In this document: one piece after another, positions 55,553 to 64,000 of the stretch
How positions within the stretch are numbered: position 1 is the first letter of the stretch
Layout: each line of letters starts with the position of its first letter
NCBI RefSeq assembly: GCF_000720635.1
Contig: NZ_JOCF01000002.1
Coordinates: 124,001 to 188,000, forward strand
DNA from: Streptomyces sp. NRRL WC-3742
GTDB lineage: Bacteria > Actinomycetota > Actinomycetes > Streptomycetales > Streptomycetaceae
Direction: 5' to 3'
DNA: 64,000 nucleotides
Notes under the pieces: model-generated
The model's input: only the letters and a program-made list of their open reading frames with translations
Told to the model about the DNA's origin: nothing
Databases searched by the model: none
Position numbers and translations under genes: made by a program

Positions 55553-56235
55553 CGGGCCACCCCTTCTCGTCGTCCTCGCCCGGCACGGGAGCCCCGGTCC
55601 GGATCGCCACCGCGGCGGCCCCCGAAACCACCCGAACGATGGACCCGAGCTGCGCCGACGGTGCGCGTCCCATGATGGCGTGTCGGCCACCACGAGCGGC
55701 AATCGCCCTGGCCGGACGGGCCCCGGCCGGGGCCCGAAGCCGTGACCAGGCTCACCCGCCCCGTGCCCGGATTGGGCGAAGCGCCGCATTCGACACCTCC
55801 CGGGCCGGGCGAGGGTCGGCTATCCTCGACCACCAAGAGGGACCCGGGCAGAGTCGCCCCCGGGTCCTTTCGTGCTTACAGGACGCCAGTACGGACGTTC
55901 TTGCGATTCGTCGGCCCACCCCCGGCGGACGCAGGGACCACCCGCCGCTCGCGGCACGACGACGTGCCCCGTCCGGCCGGGTGTCGCCACCGGGCGCCGG
56001 GCCGCCGCCCGGTACCGGACCAGACCGGAGGGTTCGCGGGAATGAGCGGGGCAGAAACGGTGTGCCAGGGGTCGCGGGCCCCGGGGCGCGTGCGCCGTCG
56101 CGCCCGGCACGCCGCCCACGCCCTCCTTTCGCATCGGGCTCCCGACGTCCTTCCCCCCACCCCAGCACGTGCGCCTTCCGGCTGTGGCGGCAGCCGGACA
56201 GCGACCGCGACGACCCGGAAAGGGGACCACCGGGT
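55553..56235. other. 683-base gene-free region upstream of glnR
   Basis: No convincing reading frame. It includes a hairpin with a T-run (next entry). The rest should hold promoters for glnR and the leftward MoaD operon. Confidence 0.6.
55821..55870 (+). ncRNA. Candidate short transcript or attenuator upstream of glnR
   Basis: TATCCT resembles a -10 box. About fourteen bases later GGACCCGGG pairs with CCCGGGTCC (55840-55848 with 55859-55867), followed by TTT. This is either an independent small RNA of about 40-50 nt or a terminator/attenuator in a long glnR leader. The -35 box is poor. Confidence 0.35.
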
Positions 56236-56967
56236 ATGAGTTCTCTGCTCCTCCTCACCAACGCCCTGCAACCCTCCGCCGAAGTGCTGCCCGCCCTCGG
56301 CCTGCTGCTCCACAACATCCGGGTGGCCCCCGCCGAGGGCTCGGCCCTGGTGGACACCCCCAGTGCGGACGTCATCCTCGTCGACGGCCGGCGCGACCTG
56401 CCGCAGATCCGCAGCCTGTGCCAGCTGCTGCGCTCCACCGGCATCGCCTGTCCGCTGATCCTCGTGGTCACCGAGGGCGGCCTGGCCGCCGTCACCGCCG
56501 AGTGGGGCATCGACGACGTCCTGCTGGACACCGCCGGCCCGGCCGAGGTCGAGGCCCGGCTGCGGCTCGGACTCGGCCGGCTCCAGGTCGCCGTCGACGA
56601 GAGCCCGATGGAGATCCGCAACGGCGACCTCTCCGTGGACGAGGCCACCTACTCGGCCAAGCTCAAGGGCCGCGCACTCGACCTCACCTTCAAGGAGTTC
56701 GAGCTGCTCAAGTACCTCGCCCAGCACCCCGGCCGGGTCTTCACCCGGGCGCAGCTGCTCCAGGAGGTCTGGGGCTACGACTACTTCGGCGGCACCCGGA
56801 CGGTGGACGTCCACGTGCGGCGGCTGCGCGCCAAGCTCGGCGTCGAGAACGAGCAGCTGATCGGCACGGTGCGCAACGTCGGCTACCGCTTCGTCGTCCC
56901 GGAGAAGCCCGACAAGGGCGAGCGCCCGGAGTCCGCCCCGCGCGCCACGTCACCGCTGGAAGCCTGA
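56236..56967 (+). CDS. glnR: GlnR, global nitrogen regulator (OmpR-family orphan)
   Basis: A 243-residue protein nearly identical to streptomycete Gln[22 protein letters not shown], the atypical receiver with a conserved Asp in [12 protein letters not shown], then the winged helix [28 protein letters not shown]...VRRLRAKLG. It acts as a non-phosphorylated homodimer on glnA, amtB and nirB promoters under nitrogen limitation. No kinase is adjacent, as expected. Confidence 0.96.
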   Translation: MSSLLLLTNALQPSAEVLPALGLLLHNIRVAPAEGSALVDTPSADVILVDGRRDLPQIRSLCQLLRSTGIACPLILVVTEGGLAAVTAEWGIDDVLLDTAGPAEVEARLRLGLGRLQVAVDESPMEIRNGDLSVDEATYSAKLKGRALDLTFKEFELLKYLAQHPGRVFTRAQLLQEVWGYDYFGGTRTVDVHVRRLRAKLGVENEQLIGTVRNVGYRFVVPEKPDKGERPESAPRATSPLEA

Positions 56968-57093
56968 ACGGGCGGGGGAGAACCGTTCCCCCGCCCGGCT
57001 TGTCCGGGTTCCGCCCCTCACCCGTACGGCCCACGCCGCGGGAGGCGAAAGGTCCCCCTGCCCAGGTCGGGACCACACGCGTAGACTCCCCCC

Positions 57094-58140
57094 GTGGCCA
57101 AAGTGACGCGCGACGATGTAGCCCGACTGGCTGGGACCTCGACGGCGGTCGTCAGCTACGTCATCAACAACGGGCCGCGCCCGGTCGCGCCCGCCACCCG
57201 GGAGAAGGTCCTCGCGGCGATCGACCAGCTCGGCTACCGGCCGAACAGCGTCGCCCAGGCCATGGCCTCCCGCCGCACCAACCTCATCGGCATGGTCGTC
57301 CCGGACGCCCGCCAGCCCTTCTTCGCCGAGATGGCCCACGCCGTGGAACGGGCCGCCTCCGAGCGCGGCAAGCTCGTGCTGATCGGCAACTCCGACTACG
57401 TGGACGACCGCGAGGTCCACTACGTCCGCGCCTTCCTCGGGATGCGGGTCTCCGGCCTGATCCTGGTCAGCCAGGGCCCCTCCCAGCGCGCCGCCGAGGA
57501 GTTCGCGGCGATGGAGGGCGCCAAGGTCGTGCTGCTGCACCGCCGCCCCGAGGCCATCGACGACGTCGCGGTGGTCACCGACGACGTGGCCGGCGCCGAG
57601 GCGGTCGTGCGGCACCTGCTGGAGGTGCACGGGCACCCGTACGTGGCCTGCTTCGGCGGCCCGGTCGAGTCCCCCGCGCCCGGCGACCCGGTCATCGACC
57701 ACGTCGAGGGCTGGCAGCGCGCCATGGACGCGCACGGCCTCCCCACCGAGCCGCACCTGATCGACGCCCCCTTCCACCGCTACGGCGCGTACGACGTGGC
57801 GCTCGGCGTCCTGCGCTCGCCCGACCGGCCTCGGGCGATCTTCTGCTCCACCGACGACCAGGCCATCGGCGTGCTGAGAGCCGCCCGCGAGGTCGGCCTG
57901 CGGGTGCCCGAGGACCTCGCGGTGGCCGGCTTCGACGACGTGCCCGAGGCCGCGCTCGCCGACCCGCCGCTGACCACCGTCGCCTCCGACCGCGACGCGA
58001 TGGCCCGCGCCGCCGTCGACCTGGTCCTGGACGACTCGCTGATGGTGCCCGGCTCGGACACCGAACGGGTCCGCACCTTCCCGTCCCGCCTGGTCATCCG
58101 GCGCTCCTGCGGCTGCAACGGCACCGATCGAACGGAATAG
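57094..58140 (+). CDS. LacI-family transcriptional regulator
   Basis: A 348-residue regulator. The helix-turn-helix and hinge are [23 protein letters not shown] and [29 protein letters not shown] sequences; the periplasmic-binding-like sensor ends [10 protein letters not shown]. It starts with GTG. No sugar-use operon is adjacent, so effector and targets are unknown. Confidence 0.92.
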   Translation: MAKVTRDDVARLAGTSTAVVSYVINNGPRPVAPATREKVLAAIDQLGYRPNSVAQAMASRRTNLIGMVVPDARQPFFAEMAHAVERAASERGKLVLIGNSDYVDDREVHYVRAFLGMRVSGLILVSQGPSQRAAEEFAAMEGAKVVLLHRRPEAIDDVAVVTDDVAGAEAVVRHLLEVHGHPYVACFGGPVESPAPGDPVIDHVEGWQRAMDAHGLPTEPHLIDAPFHRYGAYDVALGVLRSPDRPRAIFCSTDDQAIGVLRAAREVGLRVPEDLAVAGFDDVPEAALADPPLTTVASDRDAMARAAVDLVLDDSLMVPGSDTERVRTFPSRLVIRRSCGCNGTDRTE

Positions 58141-58190
58141 CGCGCTCCGCCCGAGTGGTCGCCTGACCAGGCTTTATGAGAACCGAACGG

Positions 58191-58234
58191 GCTTCTCGGG
58201 CCGTTCTGATCCGCTTCTCATCCGCTCCTCATGC
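58191..58234 (+). promoter_or_regulatory. Four phased 11-bp direct repeats upstream of the HtrA-family protease
   Basis: Consecutive units are GCTTCTCGGGC, CGTTCTGATCC, GCTTCTCATCC and GCTCCTCATGC, with consensus gcTTCTcATCC. An 11-base period places every unit on the same face of DNA, as for OmpR/PhoB-family response regulators. A copy of the core in inverse orientation (ATGAGAA) lies at 58176-58182. The repeats end 22 bases before the start codon. Confidence 0.65.
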
Positions 58235-58255
58235 GCCGGGCGGAGCTTGGTCGTC

Positions 58256-59437
58256 ATGAGCGAACAGCAGCGGCCCGGCCACGAGCAGTACGACCAGCAG
58301 CAGCCCTACGGCACCCCGCAGCCGTACAGCACCCCGCAGCCGTACGGCACGTACGACCCCCGGGTGATCGAGGGCACCGTCCTCCACGGCGGCACCGGCA
58401 CCGGCGGCTTCGACGCCCCTCCCCCGCCGCCGCCCGTACCGCCCGAGCCGCCCACCATCCTCGGCCACGGGCCCTCCTACGGCCCGGACGGCCCGAACGG
58501 TCCCCAGGGCGCGCCGAACCCGCAGGGCCACGGCGGCCGGGCCCGGCGCGGACTGCTGCGCGGCCGCCTCGCCCTGGTCACGGCCGTCGCCGCGGTCGCC
58601 GCCGTCCTCGGCGGGGTCACCGGCGGGATCGTCACCTCCGAGCGCCAGGCCCGGGACACCCGGGTCTCCACCGTCGCCAGCCCGGTCTCCGCCCGCTCCG
58701 ACGGCACCGCGAACGTGCCCGCCATCGCCGCGGCCGTCTCGCCCAGCGTCGTCGAGATCACCGTCAAGAACGCGGCCGGCACCGCCACCGGCACCGGCGT
58801 CGTCCTCGACAAGGGCGGCCGCATCCTCACCAACTACCACGTCATCGCCACCGCGGCCGCCGGCGGCCGGATCACCGTCACCTTCCACGACGGCTCCACC
58901 GCCCAGGCCACCGTCACCGGCACCGACAAGTCCCTCGACGTCGCCGTGATCACCGCGAGCGGCGCCACCAACCTCACCCCCGCCGTCCTCGGCGACTCCT
59001 CCGCCGTGGCCGTCGGCGACCCGGTCGTGGCCATCGGCAACCCGGACGGCCTCACCGGCACCGTCACCTCCGGCATCATCAGCGCCGAGAACCGCGACGT
59101 CACCGTCCAGCTCGACGAGGGCAGCACCAGCGGCAACGGCGGCTTCGGCCTCCCCCAGCTGCCCGGCCAGCGCGGCGGCGCCCAGCAGCGCACCGGCGGC
59201 GACAGCACCACCTACAAGGCGTTCCAGACCGACGCCGCCCTCAACCCCGGCAACTCCGGCGGACCGCTGATCAACGCGGGCGGACAGGTCATCGCCGTCA
59301 ACTCCGCGATGTACGCGCCCGGCGGCTCCGGCTCCTCCGGCACCGGCCAGGCCGGCAGCGTCGGCCTCGGCTTCGCCATCCCGATCGACGCCGTCAAGCA
59401 GGTCCTGCCGAAACTTCAGGCCGGCCAGAACCTGTGA
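58256..59437 (+). CDS. htrB: Membrane-anchored HtrA/DegP-family serine protease without PDZ domain
   Basis: A 393-residue protein. A cytoplasmic Gln/Tyr/Pro-rich N-terminus (repeated PQPYGT) leads to one transmembrane helix (~residues 105-128) and an S1C trypsin-like domain. The triad is His in LTNYHVIA, Asp in KSLDVAVI and Ser in NPGNSGGPL. It ends right after AIPIDAVKQVLPKL, so no PDZ domain is present. It handles misfolded secreted proteins. It sits next to a two-component system in the same direction, as mycobacterial pepD follows mprAB. Confidence 0.9.
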   Translation: MSEQQRPGHEQYDQQQPYGTPQPYSTPQPYGTYDPRVIEGTVLHGGTGTGGFDAPPPPPPVPPEPPTILGHGPSYGPDGPNGPQGAPNPQGHGGRARRGLLRGRLALVTAVAAVAAVLGGVTGGIVTSERQARDTRVSTVASPVSARSDGTANVPAIAAAVSPSVVEITVKNAAGTATGTGVVLDKGGRILTNYHVIATAAAGGRITVTFHDGSTAQATVTGTDKSLDVAVITASGATNLTPAVLGDSSAVAVGDPVVAIGNPDGLTGTVTSGIISAENRDVTVQLDEGSTSGNGGFGLPQLPGQRGGAQQRTGGDSTTYKAFQTDAALNPGNSGGPLINAGGQVIAVNSAMYAPGGSGSSGTGQAGSVGLGFAIPIDAVKQVLPKLQAGQNL

Positions 59438-59522
59438 CCCACCGTCCCCAGGACGGACAATTGCTCCCAGCGGGCCCCACCGCCGAGACCCAGCAGCACC
59501 AGACGAGAAAGGGCATCCGCCC

Positions 59523-60299
59523 ATGACCCCGTCCGCCGACGACCGCACCCCCGCCGAGACCGGCCACCCCGGCGCCCGGCTCCTCGTGGTCGACGACGAA
59601 CCCGCCCTCCGGGACGCCCTGGAGAGCAGCCTCGCCTTCGAGGGCTACGAGGTCTCCACCGCCACCGACGGCTACGAGGCCCTGGAGTCCGTCGAACGCG
59701 ACAGGCCCGACCTCGTGCTGCTGGACATCATGATGCCCCGGATGGACGGCCTCACCGCCGTCCGCCGGATGCGCTCGCGCGGGGACACCGTCCCCGTCCT
59801 GATGCTCACCGCCCGCGACGCCGTCGGCGACCGCGTCACGGGCCTCGACGTCGGCGCCGACGACTACCTCGCCAAGCCCTTCGAGCTCGACGAACTCCTC
59901 GCCCGCGTCCGCGCCCTGCTGCGCCGCAACGCCCTCGCCACCGAGGCCGCCGCCCGCGCCGCCGCCGAGGACGAGAGCGAGGTCCTCGCCTACGCCGACC
60001 TGCGGATGAACACCGCCACCCGCGAGGTCACCCGCGCCGGCAAGCCGGTCGAGCTCACCCGCACCGAGTTCATGCTGCTGGAGATGTTCCTCTCCCACCC
60101 CCGCCAGGTCCTCACCCGCGAGCAGATCCTCAAGGCGGTCTGGGGCTTCGACTTCGAGCCCTCCTCCAACTCCCTGGACGTGTACGTGATGTACCTGCGC
60201 CGCAAGACCGAGCAGGGCGGCATGACCAGGCTCATCCAGACCGTCCGCGGCGTCGGCTACGCCCTGCGCCCGGCCACCAGCGGCGGCACCGCCACGTGA
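59523..60299 (+). CDS. OmpR-family response regulator (MprA/CseB-like)
   Basis: A 258-residue regulator. The receiver has VVDDEP, phospho-Asp in LVLLDIMMPRMDG, and TAR/K in LTARD and KPF. The winged helix reads VELTRTEFMLLEMFLSHPRQVLTREQI...VYVMYLRRKTE. An N-terminal 17-residue extension precedes the receiver. It overlaps the kinase start by four bases (GTGA). It is the likely ligand of the repeats before the protease gene. Confidence 0.95.
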   Translation: MTPSADDRTPAETGHPGARLLVVDDEPALRDALESSLAFEGYEVSTATDGYEALESVERDRPDLVLLDIMMPRMDGLTAVRRMRSRGDTVPVLMLTARDAVGDRVTGLDVGADDYLAKPFELDELLARVRALLRRNALATEAAARAAAEDESEVLAYADLRMNTATREVTRAGKPVELTRTEFMLLEMFLSHPRQVLTREQILKAVWGFDFEPSSNSLDVYVMYLRRKTEQGGMTRLIQTVRGVGYALRPATSGGTAT

Positions 60300-61783
60300 G
60301 CAAGATCCCTCCCCCGCCCCTCGCTCCGCCCCGCACCGCACCGGGCCGCCGCGCGCGCCTCGTCCACTGGCTGCGCTCCCGCTCCCTGCGCAGCCGGCTC
60401 ACCTTCCTGAGCGCGGCGGCGGTGGCGGTGGCGATCGCCCTGTCGGCGCTGGCGTGCTGGTTCATCGTGGAGAAGCAGCTCTACAACCAGGTCCGCACCG
60501 ACCTGGCGGACGTACAGCTGATCAAGGGGATGCCCTTCCCGTACTGCGGCACCTCCCCCGAGGGCGCCCTGACGCTCGAGGGGGCGAATCCTTCCGAGAC
60601 GAGCGGCTCCACCCTGCGGGACATCCAGTTCGTCCCGGCCAAGTCCCACGAGGTGTGCCTGCCCCCGCACGCCCGGAGGGCCGTCACCCTCAAGACGGAC
60701 GACGCCCAGGCGTACCGCCTCGCACCCGGCCAGTCGCTCATCCGCGAAGGTCACTACACCAACGGCGAACCGGCGCTCGTCCGTATCTCCTACTCCCGCG
60801 ACCCCAAGCTCGTCCCCGGGCTGGTGATGATCGCCACCCCCACCAAGTCCGTCGAGGAGTCCCTCCAGGGCCTCGCCCTCCTCCTCGGCGCCGTCTCCCT
60901 CGGCGGTATCCTCCTCGCCGCCGTCGCCGGCCGTCTGGTGGCGCACTCCTCGCTCAAGCCCGTCGACCAGCTCACCGACGCCGTCGAGCACATCGCCCGC
61001 ACCGAGGAGGTCGGCACCACCATCCCGGTGCAGGGGCAGGACGAGATCGCCCGGCTGTCCACCTCGTTCAACTCCATGAGCACGGCCCTCGCCAACTCCC
61101 GCGAGCGCCAGACCCGGCTGATCGCCGACGCCGGGCACGAACTGCGCACCCCGCTCACCTCGTTGCGCACCAACGTCGACCTGCTGATCCGCAGCGACGC
61201 GACCGGCCGCCCGCTGCCCGCGGCGACCAGGACCAAGCTGCTGGGCAACTTGAAGGCCCAGATGCAGGAGCTCACCGTCCTGATCGGCGACCTGCTCCAG
61301 CTCTCCCGCCCCGACTCCCCCAAGCCGGTGCGCCAGCTCGCCGTCGTCGCCCTGCACGAGATCACCGAGCGGGCGCTCGAACGGGCGAAGCTGCGCGGGC
61401 CCGGGCTGGTCTACGACACCGAGACCGAGCCCTGGTACGTGCACGGCGACGCGGCCGCGCTGGAGCGGGCGGTGATCAACCTGCTGGACAACGCCGTCAA
61501 GTACAGCCCGCCCGGCGGCGCCATCGAAGTCCGGCTCCACCAGGGCGTGTTGACCGTCCGCGACCACGGGCCCGGCATCCCGGCGGACGAACTCCCGTAC
61601 GTCTTCGACCGGTTCTGGCGCTCGCCCTCCTCGCGCCAGCTGCCCGGTTCGGGCCTGGGACTGTCGATCGTCGCGCAGAGCGTCCAGGAGGCGGGCGGCG
61701 AGGTCGCCCTCGGCCCGGCCGGAGACGACGGCCCCGGCACCCTCGCCACCGTCCGCCTGCCCGGCGGGCCCGCGCCGGAGTGA
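60296..61783 (+). CDS. Sensor histidine kinase partner of the adjacent response regulator
   Basis: A 495-residue kinase. TM1 is ~35-58 and TM2 ~192-213, with an extracytoplasmic domain between them that holds two cysteines (Cys84 and Cys121). HAMP follows, then the H-box DAGHELRTPL (His281), N-box NLLDNAVKY, and ATP lid GPGIP and GSGLGLSIV. Cys pairs in sensor loops can report the redox or folding state of the cell surface, which fits the neighbouring HtrA protease. Confidence 0.94.
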   Translation: MSKIPPPPLAPPRTAPGRRARLVHWLRSRSLRSRLTFLSAAAVAVAIALSALACWFIVEKQLYNQVRTDLADVQLIKGMPFPYCGTSPEGALTLEGANPSETSGSTLRDIQFVPAKSHEVCLPPHARRAVTLKTDDAQAYRLAPGQSLIREGHYTNGEPALVRISYSRDPKLVPGLVMIATPTKSVEESLQGLALLLGAVSLGGILLAAVAGRLVAHSSLKPVDQLTDAVEHIARTEEVGTTIPVQGQDEIARLSTSFNSMSTALANSRERQTRLIADAGHELRTPLTSLRTNVDLLIRSDATGRPLPAATRTKLLGNLKAQMQELTVLIGDLLQLSRPDSPKPVRQLAVVALHEITERALERAKLRGPGLVYDTETEPWYVHGDAAALERAVINLLDNAVKYSPPGGAIEVRLHQGVLTVRDHGPGIPADELPYVFDRFWRSPSSRQLPGSGLGLSIVAQSVQEAGGEVALGPAGDDGPGTLATVRLPGGPAPE

Positions 61784-61805
61784 CTCCCTCCGGTGTGCGG
61801 AGAAC

Positions 61806-61844
61806 GGGACGGGCGGGGCGCCCCGACAGCGCCCCGCCCGTCCC
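61806..61844. terminator. Hairpin between the kinase and the convergent 5'-nucleotidase gene
   Basis: GGGACGGGCGGGGCG pairs perfectly with CGCCCCGCCCGTCCC around a 9-base loop. It is placed to end both convergent genes. Confidence 0.85.
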
Positions 61845-61856
61845 GCCCGGTGAGGA

Positions 61857-63656
61857 TCAGTCGACGTCGGCACCCGGGCCGACGACCTTGATCCGGTCCT
61901 GCGCCGGCGCCTTCAGCGGCGAGGCCGCCGAGGAGTGCGCGGTCAGGTACGCGGTGAACACGTCCAGGTCGGAGGCGCCCACGAGCTTGTCGGTGCCCGC
62001 CGCGAAGGCCGGGAAGCCGTCGCCGCCGGAGGCCAGGAACTCGTTGGCCGCGACCCGGTACCTGGCGGCCGGGTCGATCGCCGCGCCGTTCAGGCGGATC
62101 GAGTCGACGACCACCCGGTCGGCGCCGGTCTTGCGCATGTCCAGGGTGTAGTGGAGGTTCGAGGACACCTGGAGGATCTTCGGCGCCGCGGCGTTGCCAC
62201 CGCTCACCTGCTGCTGGAGCAGCTGGACCAGCTGGGCGCCGGTCAGCGTCTTGATCTGCATCATGTTGGTGAACGGCTGCACGGTGAACGCCTTGCCGTA
62301 CGTCACCACCCCGTCGCCCTCGGTCCCGGCGGCCTTGTAGACCAGGTCGGAGCGGATACCGCCCGGGTTCATGAAGGCCACCTGCGCGCCGCCCTTGTCG
62401 GCCGCCGACAGCTGGTCCTGCTGGGCGTCGGCGATCAGGTCACCGAGCGGCTTCTCCAGGTCGGAGCTGCCACGGCCGTTGATGTCCGAGGCGATGTAGC
62501 CGACCGGACGGTTGGCCAGCGGAGCGGCCAGCTTCTGGTAGTGCTCCACCAGCTGCGTCAGGTCCGGGGCCTTCTCGCCCGTCCGGCGCACCACGTGGTT
62601 CTCGGCCTTGACCGAGGGGCGCACGATCTCGCCGGTGGTCCTGTCCAGCTTCATGTTGATCTCGGTGAACAGCCGGCCGAAGGAGGCGGCGCTGGTCACC
62701 GAACGCGGCACGCCGTTCGGGTCCGGGATGCTGCACGCGTACGCGTTGTGGGTGTGACCGGTGATGATCGCGCCGACCGACGGGTCGATCTTCTCGGCGA
62801 TGTCGACGATCGGGCCGGAGATGCCCTGACCGGCCGGGCCGCAGTCGTAGTTGTACGTGCTGCTGGCCGGGTAGCCGCCCTCGTGGATCAGCGCGACGAT
62901 CGAGTTGACGCCCTTGGCCTTGAGCTCGGCGGCGTACTTGTTGATCGTGGTGACCTCGTTGGCGAACTTGAGGCCCTTGACGCCCTCGGCGGTCACGATG
63001 TTCGGCGTGCCCTCCAGGGTGACGCCGATGAAGCCGACCTTCACGCCCTGGGACTTGGTCACCCAGTACGGGGGCAGCAGCGGCTTGCCGCTCTTCTCGT
63101 CGGTCACGTTGGCCGACAGGTAGTTGAAGTTGGCGCCCTTGAAGGTGCGGCCGTCCTCGTAGCAGCCGTCCTTCGGGTGGCAGCCGCCGTCCTGCTTGCG
63201 CAGGAGCTCCGCCGAACCCTGGTCGAACTCGTGGTTGCCCACGGAGGAGACGTCCAGGCCGAGCATGTCCATCGCCTCGATGGTCGGCTCGTCGTGGAAC
63301 AGCGCCGAGGTCAGCGGGCTGGCGCCGACCAGGTCGCCCGCGGCGACGGTGATCGAGTCGTCGGCCGCGACGCGCGCCTCGCGCAGCGCGCCGGCCAGGT
63401 ACTCGACGCCACCGGCCGGCGTCGAGACGACCTGGCCGGTGGCCGGGTCGATCTCCTTGATCGTGCCGGACGAACCGGCCGGGGGCTCCAGGTTGCCGTG
63501 GAAGTCGTTGATCGCCAGCAGCTGGAGGTTGACGGTCTTGTGACGCTTGGCACCGGCGTCGGCGGCCTGCGCGGCCGTCGGCACGACGACCGTGCCGAAC
63601 AGACCGGCGGCCGCGACGACGGCGAGCGCCGCGCGTCGGGATCTGACGGAGAGCAT
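61857..63656 (-). CDS. Secreted bifunctional metallophosphatase / 5'-nucleotidase
   Basis: A 599-residue exported enzyme. A Sec signal peptide (MLSVRSRRAALAVVAAAGLF...AQA) precedes the metallophosphatase domain: LLAINDFHGNLEP (Asp/His), AAGDLVGASPL, SSVGNHEFDQG, VALIHEGG and ITGHTHNAY. The C-terminal 5'-nucleotidase domain has FMNPGGIRSDL and SGGDGFPAF. It hydrolyses extracellular nucleotides to release phosphate. The chosen ATG starts the signal peptide. Confidence 0.93.
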   Translation of the reverse strand: MLSVRSRRAALAVVAAAGLFGTVVVPTAAQAADAGAKRHKTVNLQLLAINDFHGNLEPPAGSSGTIKEIDPATGQVVSTPAGGVEYLAGALREARVAADDSITVAAGDLVGASPLTSALFHDEPTIEAMDMLGLDVSSVGNHEFDQGSAELLRKQDGGCHPKDGCYEDGRTFKGANFNYLSANVTDEKSGKPLLPPYWVTKSQGVKVGFIGVTLEGTPNIVTAEGVKGLKFANEVTTINKYAAELKAKGVNSIVALIHEGGYPASSTYNYDCGPAGQGISGPIVDIAEKIDPSVGAIITGHTHNAYACSIPDPNGVPRSVTSAASFGRLFTEINMKLDRTTGEIVRPSVKAENHVVRRTGEKAPDLTQLVEHYQKLAAPLANRPVGYIASDINGRGSSDLEKPLGDLIADAQQDQLSAADKGGAQVAFMNPGGIRSDLVYKAAGTEGDGVVTYGKAFTVQPFTNMMQIKTLTGAQLVQLLQQQVSGGNAAAPKILQVSSNLHYTLDMRKTGADRVVVDSIRLNGAAIDPAARYRVAANEFLASGGDGFPAFAAGTDKLVGASDLDVFTAYLTAHSSAASPLKAPAQDRIKVVGPGADVD

Positions 63657-63766
63657 GAAGGGTCCCCTGCACCTCGGAGGAGCACCGGCTGTGGGACAGG
63701 GCCGGGCGTTGGGCATGTGTTGCGTCCGTGAAGCCTAGAGTCAACGCGCGTAGCTGTCAGGTGGTC

Positions 63767-63787
63767 GGACATAACGAGAAGATGTCC
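63767..63787. promoter_or_regulatory. Inverted repeat GGACAT-N9-ATGTCC upstream of the 5'-nucleotidase
   Basis: Perfect 6-base arms with a 9-base spacer in a lower-GC patch, 111 bases before the start codon. It does not fit the PhoP direct-repeat consensus I recall, so the regulator is unknown. Confidence 0.4.
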
Positions 63788-63896
63788 TACTGACGAACCG
63801 TCGCCGCCACCCCGGTGCGGAACCGGTGTGCACGGGCCCCGCACCGCGCGACTCGGACCTCCCGCGCCGCACGGCCCAGCCCCCGCGCCGCGCGGC

Positions 63897-64000
63897 TCAG
63901 ACCCCCGGCTCGGCCGCCAACTGCCGCTCCGCACGCGACCGTTCGGCCACCGCGTCCTCCGTCATCGCCCGGTCCGTGTACACCAGCGGCCGCTCGGTCT
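63897..64000 (-). CDS. 3' end of a gene running off the window
   Basis: The frame is open from the window edge to a TGA at 63897-63899, giving 33 codons ending AERQLAAEPGV. The codon bias is normal for the genome. It is too short to identify the protein. Confidence 0.35.
   Translation of the reverse strand, partial: TERPLVYTDRAMTEDAVAERSRAERQLAAEPGV

Noticed and set aside
63740..63790. PHO box upstream of the 5'-nucleotidase
   Set aside because: The 11-base direct-repeat pattern expected for PhoP is too weak here; only the inverted repeat is clear.

Overview
The window is about 72-75% GC chromosomal DNA from a streptomycete (Streptomyces or Kitasatospora). The evidence is the extreme third-position GC, many GTG/TTG starts, and close matches to well-known streptomycete proteins: GlnR, Nur, RsiG, a CdgB-like diguanylate cyclase, the MetM/MetO pair, HelR, and the NagK/NagA cluster with DasR-type operators. 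It looks like core chromosome. I see no insertion sequence, prophage, CRISPR array, rRNA or convincing tRNA.

Layout. 1-4.3 kb: end of a helicase-associated protein and an XPB-type helicase. 4.5-11.5 kb: HelD/HelR-type RNA polymerase motor, CutC-family protein with a DasR-like site over its start codon, PadR-controlled membrane protein, HD hydrolase, and GroEL under an extended CIRCE element. 11.9-14.4 kb: cold-shock protein, then a SAM-I riboswitch followed by a threonine-synthase-like enzyme and a sulfur-carrier protein, best read as the MetM/MetO homocysteine route. 14.5-17.9 kb: glucosyl-3-phosphoglycerate synthase and trehalose synthesis (OtsA, with OtsB convergent). 18-22 kb: N-acetylglucosamine module (sugar-binding lipoprotein, NagK, NagA) with two dre sites. 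22-29 kb: membrane CBM-like protein, GAF-PAS-GGDEF cyclase with a perfect Crp palindrome upstream, flavin reductase, ArfB, TerD.

29-37.3 kb: folate genes folK, folB, folP and folE, with a lysyl-phosphatidylglycerol-synthase-like protein, an esterase and a ferritin-like protein between folP and folE. 37.4-45.3 kb: FtsH, Hpt, TilS, an HExxH metalloprotease-like protein, a PBP4-type carboxypeptidase and pyrophosphatase. 45.4-52.9 kb: dodecin, asparaginase, RsiG, Dtd, YgfZ-like protein, the nickel regulator Nur, a nitrobindin-like protein, small conserved proteins, and a thiosulfate sulfurtransferase preceded by a cysteine-rich leader peptide. 53-64 kb: LmeA-like protein, MoaD-like protein, GlnR, a LacI regulator, an HtrA-family protease with an adjacent two-component system, a secreted 5'-nucleotidase, and the tail of one more gene.

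Connecting themes. (1) Sulfur metabolism: riboswitch-controlled metM-metO, a leader-peptide-controlled sulfurtransferase, a DsrE-like protein and a second GG-ending sulfur carrier. (2) Nucleotide second messengers: a c-di-GMP synthase with a cAMP-Crp-like site, and the c-di-GMP-armed anti-sigma factor RsiG. (3) DasR-type amino-sugar control, extending to cutC by an operator built into its first codons. (4) Envelope stress: an HtrA-family protease downstream of four phased 11-bp repeats, followed by a histidine kinase with two extracytoplasmic cysteines.
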